Assembly: GCA_040954595.2 (NCBI GenBank) | Contig: CM082587.2 | Coordinates: forward strand, 12,090,001-12,154,000 | DNA length: 64,000 nt | Direction: 5' to 3' | Source of the DNA: Balanoglossus misakiensis | Taxonomy: Eukaryota > Hemichordata | Shown here: one piece after another, positions 10,448 to 22,342 of the stretch | How the letters are laid out: each line of letters starts with the position of its first letter | Numbering within the stretch: the first letter of the stretch is position 1 | Made by a program: the position numbers and the translations under genes | Notes under the pieces: model-generated | What the model was told of the DNA's origin: nothing | What the model saw: only the letters and a program-made list of their open reading frames with translations | The model's database searches: none

Positions 10448-13214
10448 TTAAAGCTGCAAGCAGCATTGGGGGGGCACAAGCGGTTCCCATGGTGACCAGC
10501 AAATGCCACGGCTGTATCTGCTGGGGATACCAAGATATGGGAAAGTAGGTCAAATGTCACCTGAGGTCACCCCAAATTTGGGCAAAAAAATTGGACCCCA
10601 AACTAGTCTAGATCCAACAAAAAACCAGACCCCTAGCCCTATTGGTTCGCCTGCAATTAGGTATGCACATAATTAATGAGGTCTTGTGTAAGACTCCATT
10701 CTGTGCTCAATACCCATAAAAGCCAGGGCTCTAACTGCTCTGGATGCTGAGATATGGGAAAGTAGATCAAAGGTCATCCAAGGTCACCCAAAATTTGGGC
10801 ATAAAATTTTGACCCCAGAGTGGGCCATGTCCAACTAAAACCAGACCTCTAGCCCTATTGGTTAGCCTAGAATTAGATATGCAGAAAAATGATGTTTCAG
10901 AAATAGGTCAAGGGTCATTGCCAAAATTACCAAAATATTTGTGTCATGTCCTGGCAGCATTGGTACCCATGTCCACAAAATTCATGACTGTGGTGCTTTG
11001 ACAAGAGGAGGTATGGGGAATATGCATATATAATTAGTTGTTTTAAAACTGGGTCAAAGGTCATGTGAAAATTGCCCTGAAAAATTGTGACAACTTCCGG
11101 TCATATGATGACTCATATCCAAAAAAAGAATTTCCATGCTGTCAACATTTTGGCTACAAAACGGAATTATCACTTTTCAATGGTTTTCCGAAAATCCAAC
11201 ATGGCCGCCATAATGATTGACCAATCACAGTGCGCTTCGCAAACTTGATAGACATAGGTAAGGTGACCACATATCCCAAATCCCGAGACTCGGTAACCGC
11301 TGGTTCTGGAGAAGAAGATTTTTAAAGTTTTAAGTAGTTTTTCAGAAAAACAATTGTAGCAAAAAAACTTTATGTATGACGTCATGATTTCAATGGGGTA
11401 AAATGATGGACAGAAGGTAGGCTACCTGCACACCAAATTTGAACTCGATCAGCCCAGTGGTTTTTGAGAAGGACTCATTTAACGATTTGCAGGAAATCCA
11501 ATATGGCCGCCAGGTCACGTGACTAATTAAATATTCACGGGCCACTGCACGTCTACTCATTGGCCCCTACCACCCTACCAAGTTTCGGCCCCCTAGGTGC
11601 TGCCGTTTTCCAGATTTACAATGACATATTTCTCGGAAGAAGAAGAATAATAATAATAATTAAAGCTGCAAGCAGCATTGTCCGGGCCCAAGCTCTATTA
11701 TCTGATCTGATATTAGATATGCACATAATTAATGAGTAGAAACATAATGCTCTGTTTTATCCCATGAAATATCAAGGTTATATCTATGTTTGGTGTTGAT
11801 ATAGTGTAAAGTAGGTCAAAGGTCTCCCAGGGGTCACCCACAATTTGGGCAGAAAATTTTGACCCATAGTGGTCCATGTCCAACAAAAACCAGACCTCTA
11901 GCCCTTTTGGTTAGCCTGGAATTAGGTATGCACATAAATAATGAGTTAAGCAGGTGTCACAGGTGACCCAAAACTTTGGCTTTTCATTATGGCCCCATAC
12001 CTCCAAACGCCAAGGCTGTATCTGCTGTGGATGTCGAGATATGCAAAAGTAGGTCAAAGGTCACCCAAGGTCACCCAACATTTGGGCAAAATATTTTGAC
12101 CCCATACTGGTTCATGTATAACAAAAACAAAACCTCAAGGTCTATTGGTTCATCATTAATTAGGTATGTGCATATTTAATGAGGTCAGCAGAGGTCAAAG
12201 GGGTCATGAGAAGTAGCAAAATTTTTTGATCACATACAAATCCACATACATCAAAAACCAAACTTATAGCCCTATTGGTTAGCCTGGAATTAGATATGCA
12301 GAAAAATGATGCGTCAAAAGTAGGTCAAAGGTCATTGCCAAAATTACCAAAATATTTATAGCTTATTCTTGTCATATGATGATTCATATCCATAAAAAGA
12401 ATTTCTGTGCTATCAATTATTAGGCTAGAAAGGGAATTTTTACTTTTTATTCGTTTTTCACAAAATCCAATATGGCCGCCATAATCTTCGACCAATCACA
12501 TTCATCTTTGCAAACTTGATAGACATCTGTTTAATGACCACACACACCAAATCTTGTGACTCGGTTATCGCCGGTTCTTGAGTAGACGATTTTTCAAATT
12601 TTACTAGGGTTTTTCGAAAATCCAATATGGCCGCCATAATCTTGGACCAATCACTATGATCTTCGCAAACTTGATAGACATCAGTTAGGTGACCACATAC
12701 CCCAAACCCCGTGTCTCGGTTATCACCGGTTCTGGAGAAGAAGATTTTTGAAATTTAGGCCAGATTTCAGAAAAAAAATTGTAGCAAAAAAACGGCAACT
12801 TTGTCAGCATAATTTCCAATTACAAAAATGATGGGCAGAAGGTAGTCTACCAGCATGCCAAATTTGAAGTCGATCTGACTTGTAGTTTCTGAGATCTGAG
12901 ATTTGCATTTTTTCAGAAAATCCAAGATGGCCACCATGTCACGTGACTAATTAAGTATTCACAAGTCACTGCACATCTACTCATTGACCTTGACCACTGT
13001 AGCAAGTTTGAGAACTGTACCTGCAGCGGTGTTTGAGATCTAGAGCGATAAAGAATGGAACCAAGAATAAAGAAAGAAAGAAAGAAAGAAAGACAGAAAA
13101 ACCCCAGCGAAACCAATACGGGCCCAAGCCTGGCTTGGCTTGGGCCCGTAATAATAAGAAAAATTCCAACAATAACAATGGGGGCACAAGCCGCCTGAGG
13201 GCGCTTGTGCCCCC
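10448..13214 (+). mobile_element. GCTGCAAGCAGC-family element, outer copy
   Basis: It starts TTAAAGCTGCAAGCAGCATT followed by GGGGGGGCACAAGC and ends with a perfect hairpin, GGGGGCACAAGC..GCTTGTGCCCCC. The interior is dominated by GGTCAAAGGTCACC and GACCCCATA-type motifs and by GTCACGTGACTAATTAA. An AAGAAGAATAATAAT tract near the 3' end hosts a second family member (11660-13150). There is no coding. A solitary inverted copy lies at 45232-46517. Confidence 0.82.
11660..13150 (+). mobile_element. GCTGCAAGCAGC-family element, nested copy
   Basis: This copy sits in the AAT-rich tract of the outer copy. It begins TTAAAGCTGCAAGCAGCATT and then GTCCGGGCCCAAGC. Its 3' hairpin reads ACGGGCCCAAGC...GCTTGGGCCCGT, so the hairpin matches this copy's own 5' sequence rather than that of the outer copy. 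AAAG microsatellite precedes the hairpin. The interior carries the same GGTCAAAGGTCA-rich body. Confidence 0.82.
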
Positions 13215-13894
13215 AATAATGCACAACGCCCTGACCATTAACGTTTGTTTTTGGGCAAGGTCGAGGGGAAAGCCCAAAATTCATGGGCAAGGCTTCTGAG
13301 CCCATGAAATTTGGCTTTCCTAGAGCCCGAGCCCTACATTTATTTCCATTACATTACCAACAATCTCAAGAAAACCATCAATATTTATGAAAATGTCCCA
13401 CACACAAGACTAGGGGCCCCAGAACTTGTGTTATGCAAAATGTTGTGTTCACTGAACTATTTGCTAATATTACTATTCAGATTTACGGGCATGTAAACAA
13501 ACCATTACTGGGTATTTGTGGTCAGTGATGTCGTTCATCTTGACCAATTAAAATGCAACGCACAGACCATGGTAATATAATATATGGGCAACGAAAGGTC
13601 CTATATCTGTAACTTTTGAATTTTTATTCAGTATTATGCTGGTTATCAACCATCATTTCTTGTTCAGCTCGGTGAAGCAGGGTAAGCAATGTTGTTATTG
13701 TTTAAAAATTGTATTCAAGCCTGGGTCTGGACTTGGATGCAATTTGTCAATAATAACAGTGATTGGTAACTGCATGTTTTCATAACTGGCTATCTGTTAA
13801 AGAGACCATTTGCTGTGTGTACAGTACACATGCCATTGGCAGCTTATGGGTCAGCCAGTGTTTGCCTGTTAATCTCTCGTTGTGCATGTGTGTC
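13215..13894 (+). other. Intron, nothing recognised
   Basis: Between the GCTGCAAGCAGC element and the left end of the 11.6-kb transposon I see no exon or terminal repeat. A short GC-rich patch at 13250-13330 is imperfectly palindromic. Confidence 0.5.
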
Positions 13895-14057
13895 TGTACA
13901 GTCAGATCGCATGGTACTCATTAACATATGTTAATGAGGGAAAGTACTTCATACCATGTAGCCGTTACCGTGGGCCCCGCTGAAGGGTCGCGAAATAGGC
14001 CATTTTTTTACGCGACATTATAGAGCTGATTTCAGGCGAGGAGGACTGTGTACAAAA

Positions 14058-14800
14058 TTGAGTATAGACAACTCAGGTTTTAAAGGATTTTCATCATTTC
14101 CACTGTGTCAACATCACTACATCCTTGCTGTGAGAAAAAGCCATCCCTTGTGTACTTCGTGCTTATCACGGGCAAACAATTTGTTTAAAATCCCTGATTT
14201 TGATATGGTGCAAACAATTCACCAACAAACTAACACACCATTTGCCCTTACTCAAGACAGCCTGATTTGTTTGAAATGTTATAAACATTTGTTGCTTTAG
14301 CGGAAAAAGCAACGTGTAGTATTCAACAAGGCCTAATTATGTCGAGTGATATAGCACTTGCTGAAGAAATTAAAAAATATGTCACAATGCTACAAAAAGG
14401 CTGCAGCTGTGACACCGACTTGGTGAATTTTGCATGCTGGAAAACTGTTGTCTTTTTAGGAGAAGTGCTCCTCAGAAAACACGCCATTCTATTGTTTGAC
14501 ATCAGGCAATATTTCAATGATTGTTTAGACGATGAATATCAGACTTTGCGACCCAAGGTCAAGGTACAACCAGTGGAATTCCACAGAAAACCTAATAGCT
14601 GGCTTATTCGGGAATTTCTATGTGTGTATTATCCAATTCACCTTTCTGTTGTATCAAAAGTGAGTAGAAAGTTCTCCACCTTTTTGTACCGAACGGGTTC
14701 AGATCTCACTATTGCCCTCCAAAATGCACTTGTCGAACATCCCCAGTATGTTGTGCAAGCTGAGAAACAGATAGAGAGGCTTGAAAAGCAAGTATGAGAC
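14058..14800 (+). pseudogene. Transposon protein, N-terminal region
   Basis: Two consecutive frames, at 14058-14300 and 14339-14797, together read as one protein start. A first part has paired cysteines (LCTSC and LICLKC), suggesting a small zinc-binding unit. A helical part follows, with ACWKTVVFLGEVLLRKHA. The frames are separated by a TAG after KHLLL. It lies just inside the left terminal repeat, as expected for the start of the transposase gene. No enzymatic motif is visible here. Confidence 0.6.
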
Positions 14801-14904
14801 TTGAGTAAAGTTGACGTTGACTTTTTCAAAATGCTTGATTTGGTGGCTGTGAAATTAAATGTCAGCATTTATCAGCAATCTTAAAAATTCAGTAATTACT
14901 GCAA

Positions 14905-14980
14905 AACAAACACTGTTGATCTGAGTACACTTGATGTTGAATATATTGTCAGTGAGATTGACCCTGTGTTATGGAATACT
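14905..14980 (+). pseudogene. Transposon coding remnant cut by nested element
   Basis: A short frame, LSTLDVEYIVSEIDPVLWNT, runs straight into the left end of the nested hairpin element at 14986. Related coding resumes at about 17990 on its far side. Confidence 0.55.
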
Positions 14981-15781
14981 ATTTTTATATATAATCCCAT
15001 GATATTTTTCTTTGTTTGACGTCATCGTATACGAGTGTTTTCGCAGAGCCGTGCAACTTCGAGCCGTAGGCAAGAAGTTGCTAGACTCCGCGAAAACCAC
15101 GAGTATACGATGACGTTAAATAAAGAAAAATATCATGGGATTATATATTTATCACATGAACAGTCTTCTTATTTTTCGTTAGAAGAGGTAGGATACAATA
15201 TTCCAATATCCTGCTAAAATATTCGAGCGGCCTTGTAGTTTATTTAGCGGGATTACGTTCTTTCCCCTGCGCAACGATCTGTGGCCCCAACGAGATATGC
15301 TAATTATGGAATCACTTTCATTCATAAAGTGAAATCGACTTTCAAGTTTTTACACTTTTGCGTCTTGTCTACCAATCAGATTCGCGGAGTCAGTCACATG
15401 GGCCAGAATTTTGATACATTCTGCCTGTCAATCATTGTCTCGCGCTGTGTACATGTCAACACAACATCTTAGCAATTAATCACGTCGAGTTGCCTGCAAA
15501 GTTATGCTGCAAGTCGCAGTTTGACAGAAAAAATGACGCACTTCACTGTAAAATTTATGAAAAAATAAACACAGTTCCATTGCCATATATCCTAAAACCG
15601 TTATTGTGACAGGATATTAAAAATATTAGTCCAGGAACGATGTTCAAGGTTCAAGGTTGCGTTTGCGTCGGCCTGGCTAGTCAGCGCAGTTGTGCTTCCG
15701 CGGAAATACAACCGTCGTACAGAATCTCAGCCTTGGACCCCAGACAAATAGTGCAGGAGCTAAACCCCACATTTTGGCATA

Positions 15782-16033
15782 ATTGTGCACTTTGGGTTAA
15801 AAGCATAAAACTTGGTACACTTATGCATTGACCCGTGGCGGCCGTTTTCTGATATGGATCCAAAATTACAGCGCCCTCTAGTGGCCAGAAAAAGACATTC
15901 ATACTTAAAAATTGTGCACTTTGGGTTAAAATCATGAACTTTGGTACAATTATTCATTGACCCATGGCGGACATTTTCCAATATGGATCCCAAAAGACAG
16001 CGCCCTCTAGTGGCTAGAAACTGACATTTACAC
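15782..16033. repeat. Two tandem 120-bp units, third inverted at 17365
   Basis: Each unit runs from ATTGTGCACTTTGGGTTAAA through CATTGACCC.TGGCGG and CAGCGCCCTCTAGTGGC to GACATT. A third copy lies inverted at about 17365-17487 and, with flanking sequence, forms the outer arm of a foldback. Confidence 0.85.
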
Positions 16034-16128
16034 TTTTCCCCCCATTAATGACTCTTTTTGGGCAAGTTTAACACTCAGAGACAGGAATGTGGGTTGTAAA
16101 ACATGCTTGCTCCCATACATTCCTTTGA

Positions 16129-16547
16129 ATATTATCCTAATCCTGATGTACATGCATCAGATCAATCGTGTATGTTACTAATTGAACGATTTGTTCTTCG
16201 AAATAACAACCAGTTCAATACACAAAGTCATGCAAAGGGATAATACAACACCTCTTCTCCAGAAAGTCAAGGATTCTCGAGAATACAGGCAGCATCTAAA
16301 GAACATGTGCTGTGAGAAACCTAGCAAAGCTATATCAAACCAACAGAATCCCAGTGGAAATCAAGTTGGACAACTCTTAGTCAAGCCCAAGAAAAGAGTC
16401 AACCTCAGGAAATCAGTGGCCAAAAGTCATGGACATGATTCTGTAGGTGCTTTAGGTCTAGTCTGACAGCAGTGGTCATTGTTACTGTGAAGGAAGATGT
16501 AATCAAGATTGATCTGATACATGTATATCAGGATTAGGATAATACTG
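16129..16547. mobile_element. Small TIR element inside the foldback
   Basis: The ends TATTATCCTAATCCTGAT and its inverse ATCAGGATTAGGATAATA extend through ATCAGATCAAT. A 94-codon frame at 16182-16466 fills most of the interior but shows no domain. It may be a remnant or chance. Confidence 0.7.
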
Positions 16548-16676
16548 TGGAATACTTTATTATCGCTGGAATATATTTTCGCGCAATGGATAAAATCGAT
16601 ACGTCGGCGCGACTTTATTTTCGCGCTGATCGCTTTACATTGTCATCAGCCAAGGCGCTGTACGCTAATTGAAATT

Positions 16677-17067
16677 AGACGTTGACAAAGCTAAGTCGTC
16701 AAACACAAACATCACAGACTGCCGTTAGGTGACAAACAATGCGTTTTGGGTGTCAATCAAGTCGGCAAACATTTGATTTTATTGTTTTTAACCAGTTTTA
16801 GTTATGGTGTTAATTACAAGGTGTCGGTAATGACTGTCGGCATGTGAGTGCGTTAGTGCGTGTTCCGTGTCAGATTGACATCGACAAAGCTAAGTCGTCA
16901 AACACAAACATCACAGGCTGCTGTTAGGTGACAAACAATGCGTTTTGGGTGTCAATCGAGTCGGCAAACATTTGATTTTATTGTTTTTAACCAGTTTTAG
17001 TTATGGTGTCAATTACTAGGTGTCGATAATGACTGTCGGCATGTGAGTGCGTGAGCGTGAGTGCGTG
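16677..17067. repeat. Tandem duplication, about 195-bp unit
   Basis: The segment from GACAAAGCTAAGTCGTCAAA to GACTGTCGGCATGTGAGTGC is repeated once with few changes. It lies inside the innermost unit of the nested element. Confidence 0.88.
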
Positions 17068-17989
17068 TTCCGTGTCAGATTGTTTTCCATAGACGTAACA
17101 TGCAAGTAATCAGTGGTCAAAGGTCACTGCGTCAGTCGATCTAGCTCATTAATATTCATGTCTATTGTGTTCAAAACATACCGCTGGAACAAATTTTCGC
17201 GCAAAAATTACCTCCGCGAAAGCAGCCAAAATAAATTCCACGCGAACAAAAAGTATTCAACAGTATACACATGAATGTATGGTAGCAAGCATGTTTTACA
17301 ACCCACATTCCTGTTTCAGAGTGTTACAAATGACCAAAAAGTGCCATTAATGGGGGGAAAGTGTGAATGTCAGTTTCTGGCCACAAGAGGGCGCTGTCAT
17401 TTTGGATCCATATCAGAAAATGGCCGCCATGGGTCAATGCATAAGTGTACCAAGTTTCATGCTTTTAACCCAAAGTGCACGATTTTTTTGTTAACTGCCC
17501 CACTAAAATGTTTTCGATTCTCAAACAAATGAATTGCGATGTTTTTTCCACGTCTTATACTTATCGTTGACCAGTGGACAGAATACAGAGTGTTAGTCAT
17601 CCCGCTCAGCTGGAACAAAACCATTCTCGTAACTTCCGTAAGCCTAAAATCAAGACAATGTGCTGGCTCGCTCGGGACCAGGCCCGCTAGCTGCAAGCAC
17701 ACATTCATGATCGTAGCGTTGACGTTTCAAATTCTACCTTTCTCGTATTGATTTTACCCAGCGATATTCTTACGGAACCGTCATGGAACCGTCAGTTTTA
17801 TATGACTTATGTACAACTACGGGTTCATCCACTTGTTTATTCCATTTCACAAGAAAGTTACAGCGACGGGCGAATCAGTGTAAATAGTTCCGGTTGATGA
17901 CGTAGAACAGGAGTAAATTCGGATTTTTTATTCGACCTGTTCTACGTCACACAAGCGGCTATACGGGCCAGTTCATGTGATAAAACGTT

Positions 17990-18230
17990 GAACAACAGTG
18001 AATGCAGTAAATTAAAAAGCCCCAACTTTGAATGGAATAAACACTACTATGGATTTTATGACCAGCACTCTATGGAGAGTAGAGCACGATTCCTCAGGCG
18101 TTTGTTTTGTGTGTATGCTATTGTTCACTTGTTCTGATCATTGTACTTACCCATTGCATACTTACCTGGCTGATATTGTTGAAGGTTATAGTAGGTCATC
18201 TACTCTAGTGAAAATTCTAAATTGATTTGG
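17990..18230 (+). pseudogene. Transposon coding region resuming after nested element
   Basis: The frame from 18028 reads VCFVCMLLFTCSDHC, then YPLHTYLADIVEGYS and LVKILN before a stop, followed by the next block in phase at 18253. It shows cysteines and a conserved LADxVE-type helix seen in the same large invertebrate transposon proteins. It joins the block before 14986 if the nested element is removed. Confidence 0.6.
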
Positions 18231-18252
18231 TATTATTTGTTCTGGAGATACA

Positions 18253-19146
18253 TTGCATAGATACATGTTGGGAGTTATCAACAAAAGAACATCAGCTGAT
18301 TTCACAGAGGAAAATATTGCAAATAATGCATTTTGTATAACTTCCATTGACAATATTGATAAATCAGCTAAATATGCAGCTGCTAGAGCTGATCCAAAGG
18401 ACAGAGGTTTCCACGGTACCTCTTATCAAATGGTCCAACCAAAACCAAAGTCAATTTTGAACAGTGTTGATGATATTGTTTTTGGCAGTCATGACAAACA
18501 TTCAACTGTCAAAGATTTTGAGCTAATCAACATATATGGTGGTGGAAGGTGCTTTTTCAGGAGCCTCTCTGTGAGAAATGATATTGCATTGCAAAATTGC
18601 GATCATCTACCTAGTGGACTCCCTTCTGACCCAATTTTAGCTGACCGAGAGAAAATATTCGCAGACAAGTTAAGAGCAGATACAGTAGACATAATGCGTG
18701 CCAATCATATATACTTTGAAGGAATGGATGATGCACAACTTGATGTCCTGTTAGACGGCACTCGTTATATGGACATTTTGCACAGGACACAATGTATGGA
18801 AAAGGCAGATTAATATGCTGGTATGCCAGAAATGTTATCTGTAGTGTATGTTGCAAAATGTCCATTACATATATACACCAAGCAGAATGATATATTTGCA
18901 AGAGGTGATGGTGATGTGTTCTCCAAGACTGAGCCTGTCTGTCTCTTGTACACACCAGACAGGCCAGGTCAACCAGGCCATTATGATTTGCTTCTTAACA
19001 GGCAGTTAATTAAAAGTAAAGATAGTCTGGTGAGTGAAAATGCACAGAATTCATTTGAACGGTGGCAAGAATTAAACAGTGGCTTTTGTTCACAAAATAC
19101 AGTAGACTCTGAAATGAATGAAATTTTTGGCAATTTGTGGAAATAA
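18253..19146 (+). pseudogene. OTU-type cysteine protease domain of the transposon
   Basis: Two frames (18253-18813 and 18823-19146), separated by a TAA and a small gap, form one domain. OTU proteases cleave ubiquitin chains using a Cys in DGNCLFR and a His near the end. Here the first motif is YGGGRCFFRSLSV, keeping the Cys but not the Asp-Gly-Asn. The end motif GQPGHYDLLLN supplies the His. Between them are the expected helices and strand VYVAKCPLHIYT. Upstream, CITSIDNIDKSAKYA and FHGTSYQMVQPKP mark the conserved linker of these transposon proteins. OTU domains recur in selfish-element polyproteins. The stop and the altered Cys loop suggest inactivity. Confidence 0.7.
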
Positions 19147-19199
19147 TACTAAAATCATGGTTGACAGATCTATCTAAAAAAATACTGGTACAGGTTTGA

Positions 19200-20150
19200 T
19201 TGCAAAAGCCCGTACATTTACGGAGAAAAAAATCCAATGATACTGTTCATGATGATGTAGTATTTAAACCACCTCTACTGAGACAACATCAACCACGGTC
19301 ATCAATTTCGCTGTCAGATTTTGACATTAAACAAGAAGAAGCCATTGCTTGGTCAGAACTGTTTTCTGACAATTCATTTTTGCTCTACAGAAAAATGCAA
19401 TGCACAGAGCTGATATAGAAACAGTTTTTGGGGATTTTAAATCAACATTAGCAACAAATGCTAACAGTAATGAAAGTGAATGCTCAAATGTCATTTATTT
19501 GGGCATAGCAAGTGAACACGCAGACACCATTGAAACTGTCCATAACATTATCAATAAGCTGTATATGTTACATTCAGAGTTGGTGTAAGAATAAAATACC
19601 TGGTTGTGGTTGGTGATGGGAAAACTTCCCATCACCTGATAAAGTTAAAAGACATGTATGGTGCAAATTTAGACTGGTTGCAGCCTTTTATCAGAGACTG
19701 GCACACTCTAAAAAATTACCAACCAGTCATCATGAAAATATTCTGGGATGCTGGCCTAAAACATCTGGCAGGGTTCAATCATAAAGGGGGAACTTTGGAA
19801 ACCCTAGTACAGTGTACAAATTTCAAGCTAACTCATCGCTTCCTAACACAAATTTGGGAAAGTATGTTTAGATGTGTTGTCAATTCCTTTTTGAATAAGA
19901 GGGGTGAAACCCATAATACCCAGCACTGTCCCTTAAATACAGAAACAGTCCAAAAATAATTACTAGAAGCTGTCACAAAATCTTTGGAATGTACTGAAGA
20001 TAAAGCTGATCATATTGACAAAATTAATGGTGACCTTAAGGCTCAACTTACTCGCTTGCAAGAGGAATTTCAGATTTTTTGTGACAGAACACAGTACGAT
20101 ATTTTACCCACAATTCTCCATGATTTGTATCATCGAAGGTTGTCCATTTA
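19200..20150 (+). pseudogene. DUF6589-like transposase segment
   Basis: Three overlapping frames carry a continuous homologous stretch. The key part, at about 19600-19900, reads VVGDGKTSHHLIKLKDMYG, then FIRDWHTLKNYQPVIMKI and DAGLKHLAGF, ending with THRFLTQIWESMF. The VVGDxxT and DWH positions resemble the aspartates and histidine of an RNase H-like transposase core in the DUF6589 group. A last piece, LLEAVTKSLECTEDKADHID, ends at a stop near 20150. Two frame changes (near 19410 and 19590) and a stop break it. The DUF6589 match is from memory. Confidence 0.6.
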
Positions 20151-20684
20151 ATAACTTTTTCTGTTTTAGACACTAACAATGATATGAAGTACATATAAAT
20201 CTATTTATGTTTATCTAGGAAAAGTACGTTGAGGAATTAGAGTGAAATTCCAAAATCAAAATTTAAAAGCATTAAGAATCAAAGTATTCATGTACTGCAA
20301 ATGCCACACTTCGGAGGAAACAAGCAATGAGGAAACAAGCAATGATTGACTGAGGTGGCCAGTCTCTGTTGAAAGTTAACATGTAAATTTCCATTGTTCT
20401 GTCAAAAGAAAATATCAATATCTTTTTGTTTGATTAAACAGGTGTTTCAAGTGTCCCTGTTTTACTCCAAACTTTTTGGTATGGCTGGCTATGCAATTGC
20501 TTGATTATTTTATAAAATTCGTATCTTCTCTCTCAATAATACATAATTTTCTAAATCATTTGAAATGGTAATTGACAATAAGATTCACCTTAAAAGTAAG
20601 ATCTCAAAATTTCTATTAGTGGTCTACAATTCTCTCTACACTTTGCCTGGTTTGACTGAGTAATCTCTAATTGTACAAATCAGA

Positions 20685-21154
20685 ATGAATTATGGGATAT
20701 TTCACGTACTGTGCAGAAGGGCAAATACAGACAAAACTTTCAAATTTTGGGTTAGATTTATAGAGGAAGATTTGTTTGCATACATGTCTTTGTACATTGC
20801 AATAAGGTCAGGAAATTGGAACCTTCGAATATCGGCTTTGAAAAAAATGAACCAACTGTTCCATGCATATGACCGATCCCTGTACTTGAGGTTAATTCCC
20901 AGACACCTTGCTGACCTTCTGAAGATGCCAAACTCTCTGTTGTGACATTTCAAAGCAGGTGGTTTTGTTTGCAATTTGTCAGGCTCAACTTGGGTTAATG
21001 TAGCACTAGATGAAGCCCATGAAATGTGCGTCAATAAAGATGTTAAAGCTGCATTGCATACTTCTACAGGTGGGTTAATGGAGAGAATAGCAATTTATTT
21101 ACCCTATAGAGCTATGGCTGCCAAGAATCTAAAAGATCAGTTATTTTCTTTCTA
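20685..21154 (+). pseudogene. Transposase core, C-terminal half
   Basis: The frame at 20685-20945 reads FWVRFIEEDLFAYMSLYIAI, RSGNWNLRISALKKM and YLRLIPRHLADLLKMP. After a TGA it continues STWVNVALDEAHEMCVNKDV, then KAALH. The DEAHE with preceding hydrophobic strand could supply the last acidic residue of the RNase H-like fold. The 530 bp before it (20151-20684) show no coding and may be intron or insertion. Broken at 20943. Confidence 0.6.
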
Positions 21155-21254
21155 AAATGAAACCCATAATTCAGTTAGTGTACATAAAATACATGAGTCA
21201 AACTGCAGGTTGTATATCAATTGTCTTGAAGGTGCTGAGTATTTTCACCACTTA

Positions 21255-21375
21255 ATACCGCCAGGGAGCTAACTAATATATTTTCAGATGACACAGCAAA
21301 GAATAGCGTCAAGGACACTGTGGTCCCATTTGAGGATTATGCGGAAACAGTGACACACCAGAATAAAAATTACAG
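21255..21375 (+). pseudogene. Transposon coding block before its intron
   Basis: The frame NSVKDTVVPFEDYAETVTHQ ends in NKNYR, directly before ACAG|GTGACA. The same FEDYAETVT.QNKNYR stretch followed by the same donor occurs inverted at 47460-47560, so the block belongs to a repeated gene. Confidence 0.6.
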
Positions 21376-22342
21376 GTGACATTGCAAGCATATATGATCT
21401 TACGATATAGAAATATGGAATGTAAAAAAAATTGACCAAAAATTGTCTGTACAAACACATATGAGAAGCAACTTCTTTCAGTCAGCTCTGAAACAGACAG
21501 ACAGACAGACACACACACTGACCTGCCACTAGTAATAAACAATTTAATAGCCCATGGTCTCTCTAACAGCTGGCTTATTGAAGTTATGTAAACATGTCTC
21601 AGTTGGGGGTAACAACTCCTTGTAAACAGTAACTTTCAAAACAACTGGACAATTGGTTTAGGAGAAAAAACTCGCTAAATATTGAATATTTGTGATATCA
21701 GAATTGAATAAAAGTTGCACATATACATGTATGTGTTATGAAATTATATCCTAAATTTCAAAGCAATCAGAGAAAAAACAAATTTCAAAGCAATCAACAA
21801 GCAGTTTCACAAAAAAATATTTGTTCAAAAGTGGCAAAAACACAAAATTGTACAATACCTTACTTCAACCACTACAAGGAACATGCTGCCAAAGTTCAAT
21901 GCAATATGACAAGCAGTTTCAGGAAAACAATTTTTGACAAAAATTGCAAAAGTTTCCCCGATAACACATTTATGAAAATATCACATTTTTTACAACATAT
22001 TATTTGGGTTACACCTACGAACATGCCTACCAAATTGCAAAGCAATCCGGCATGCGGTTTTACAGAAAAAAAAATTGACCAAAAATGGCAAATATTGCTC
22101 AAAATTATAAATATGCAAATTTTACAACAATTTGAACACAACTATGGTTACTCAGACAACAATTGGGAAGCTTCATACTAAATTTAAAAGAAGTAAGCCC
22201 ATCACTTTCAGAAATGAAGACTTTTTACCAATAACATGGAAAAATACAAACAAATGCATAAAAAATAGGAAATCAATAATATTAGCTCAAAACATACATT
22301 AATTGTAGGCCAAACAAGAGAAAACTAGTGAACTTCTTGTCA
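21376..22342 (+). repeat. Probable intron of the transposon gene, second copy at 46520-47460
   Basis: A GT donor (GTGACA) and an acceptor CTTGTCAG bound 967 bp of T/A-rich sequence with internally repeated ATTGCTTTGAAATTT-like and TTGACCAAAAAT motifs. A copy attached to the same upstream coding block lies on the minus strand at 46520-47460. That makes intron, rather than chance insertion, the simpler reading. Confidence 0.6.

Larger units (their letters stand above)
15905..17490. mobile_element. Foldback with about 220-bp arms
   Basis: The left arm at 15905-16128 and the right arm at 17268-17490 are inverted copies. Shared landmarks are CCCATTAATG, CAGGAATGTGGGTTGTAAAA and AGCAAGCATG/CATGCTTGCT. 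Between them sit two further inverted-repeat units. Confidence 0.75.
14986..17982. mobile_element. 3-kb hairpin-plus-TIR element nested in the transposon
   Basis: The left end is a long hairpin (14993-15146) with arms ATAATCCCATGATATTTTTC and GACGTCATCGTATACGAG and an apex CGAGCCGTAGGC. It is followed by TTTATCACATGAAC, whose inverse GTTCATGTGATAAA closes the right end after a second hairpin (17893-17947, arms GACGTAGAACAGG). The 798-bp element at 30972-31769 has the same plan. Decayed coding of the host transposon flanks both sides. The interior is itself a stack of foldbacks. Confidence 0.75.

Noticed and set aside
10700-13000. Dense AGGTCA half-sites that look like nuclear-receptor response elements
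   Set aside because: They are the body of a repeat family also present at 45232 and 50865, so there is no local regulatory evidence.
12913-13305. 130-codon minus-strand frame with hydrophobic stretch
   Set aside because: Lies across the AAAG microsatellite and hairpin of the GCTGCAAGCAGC elements.
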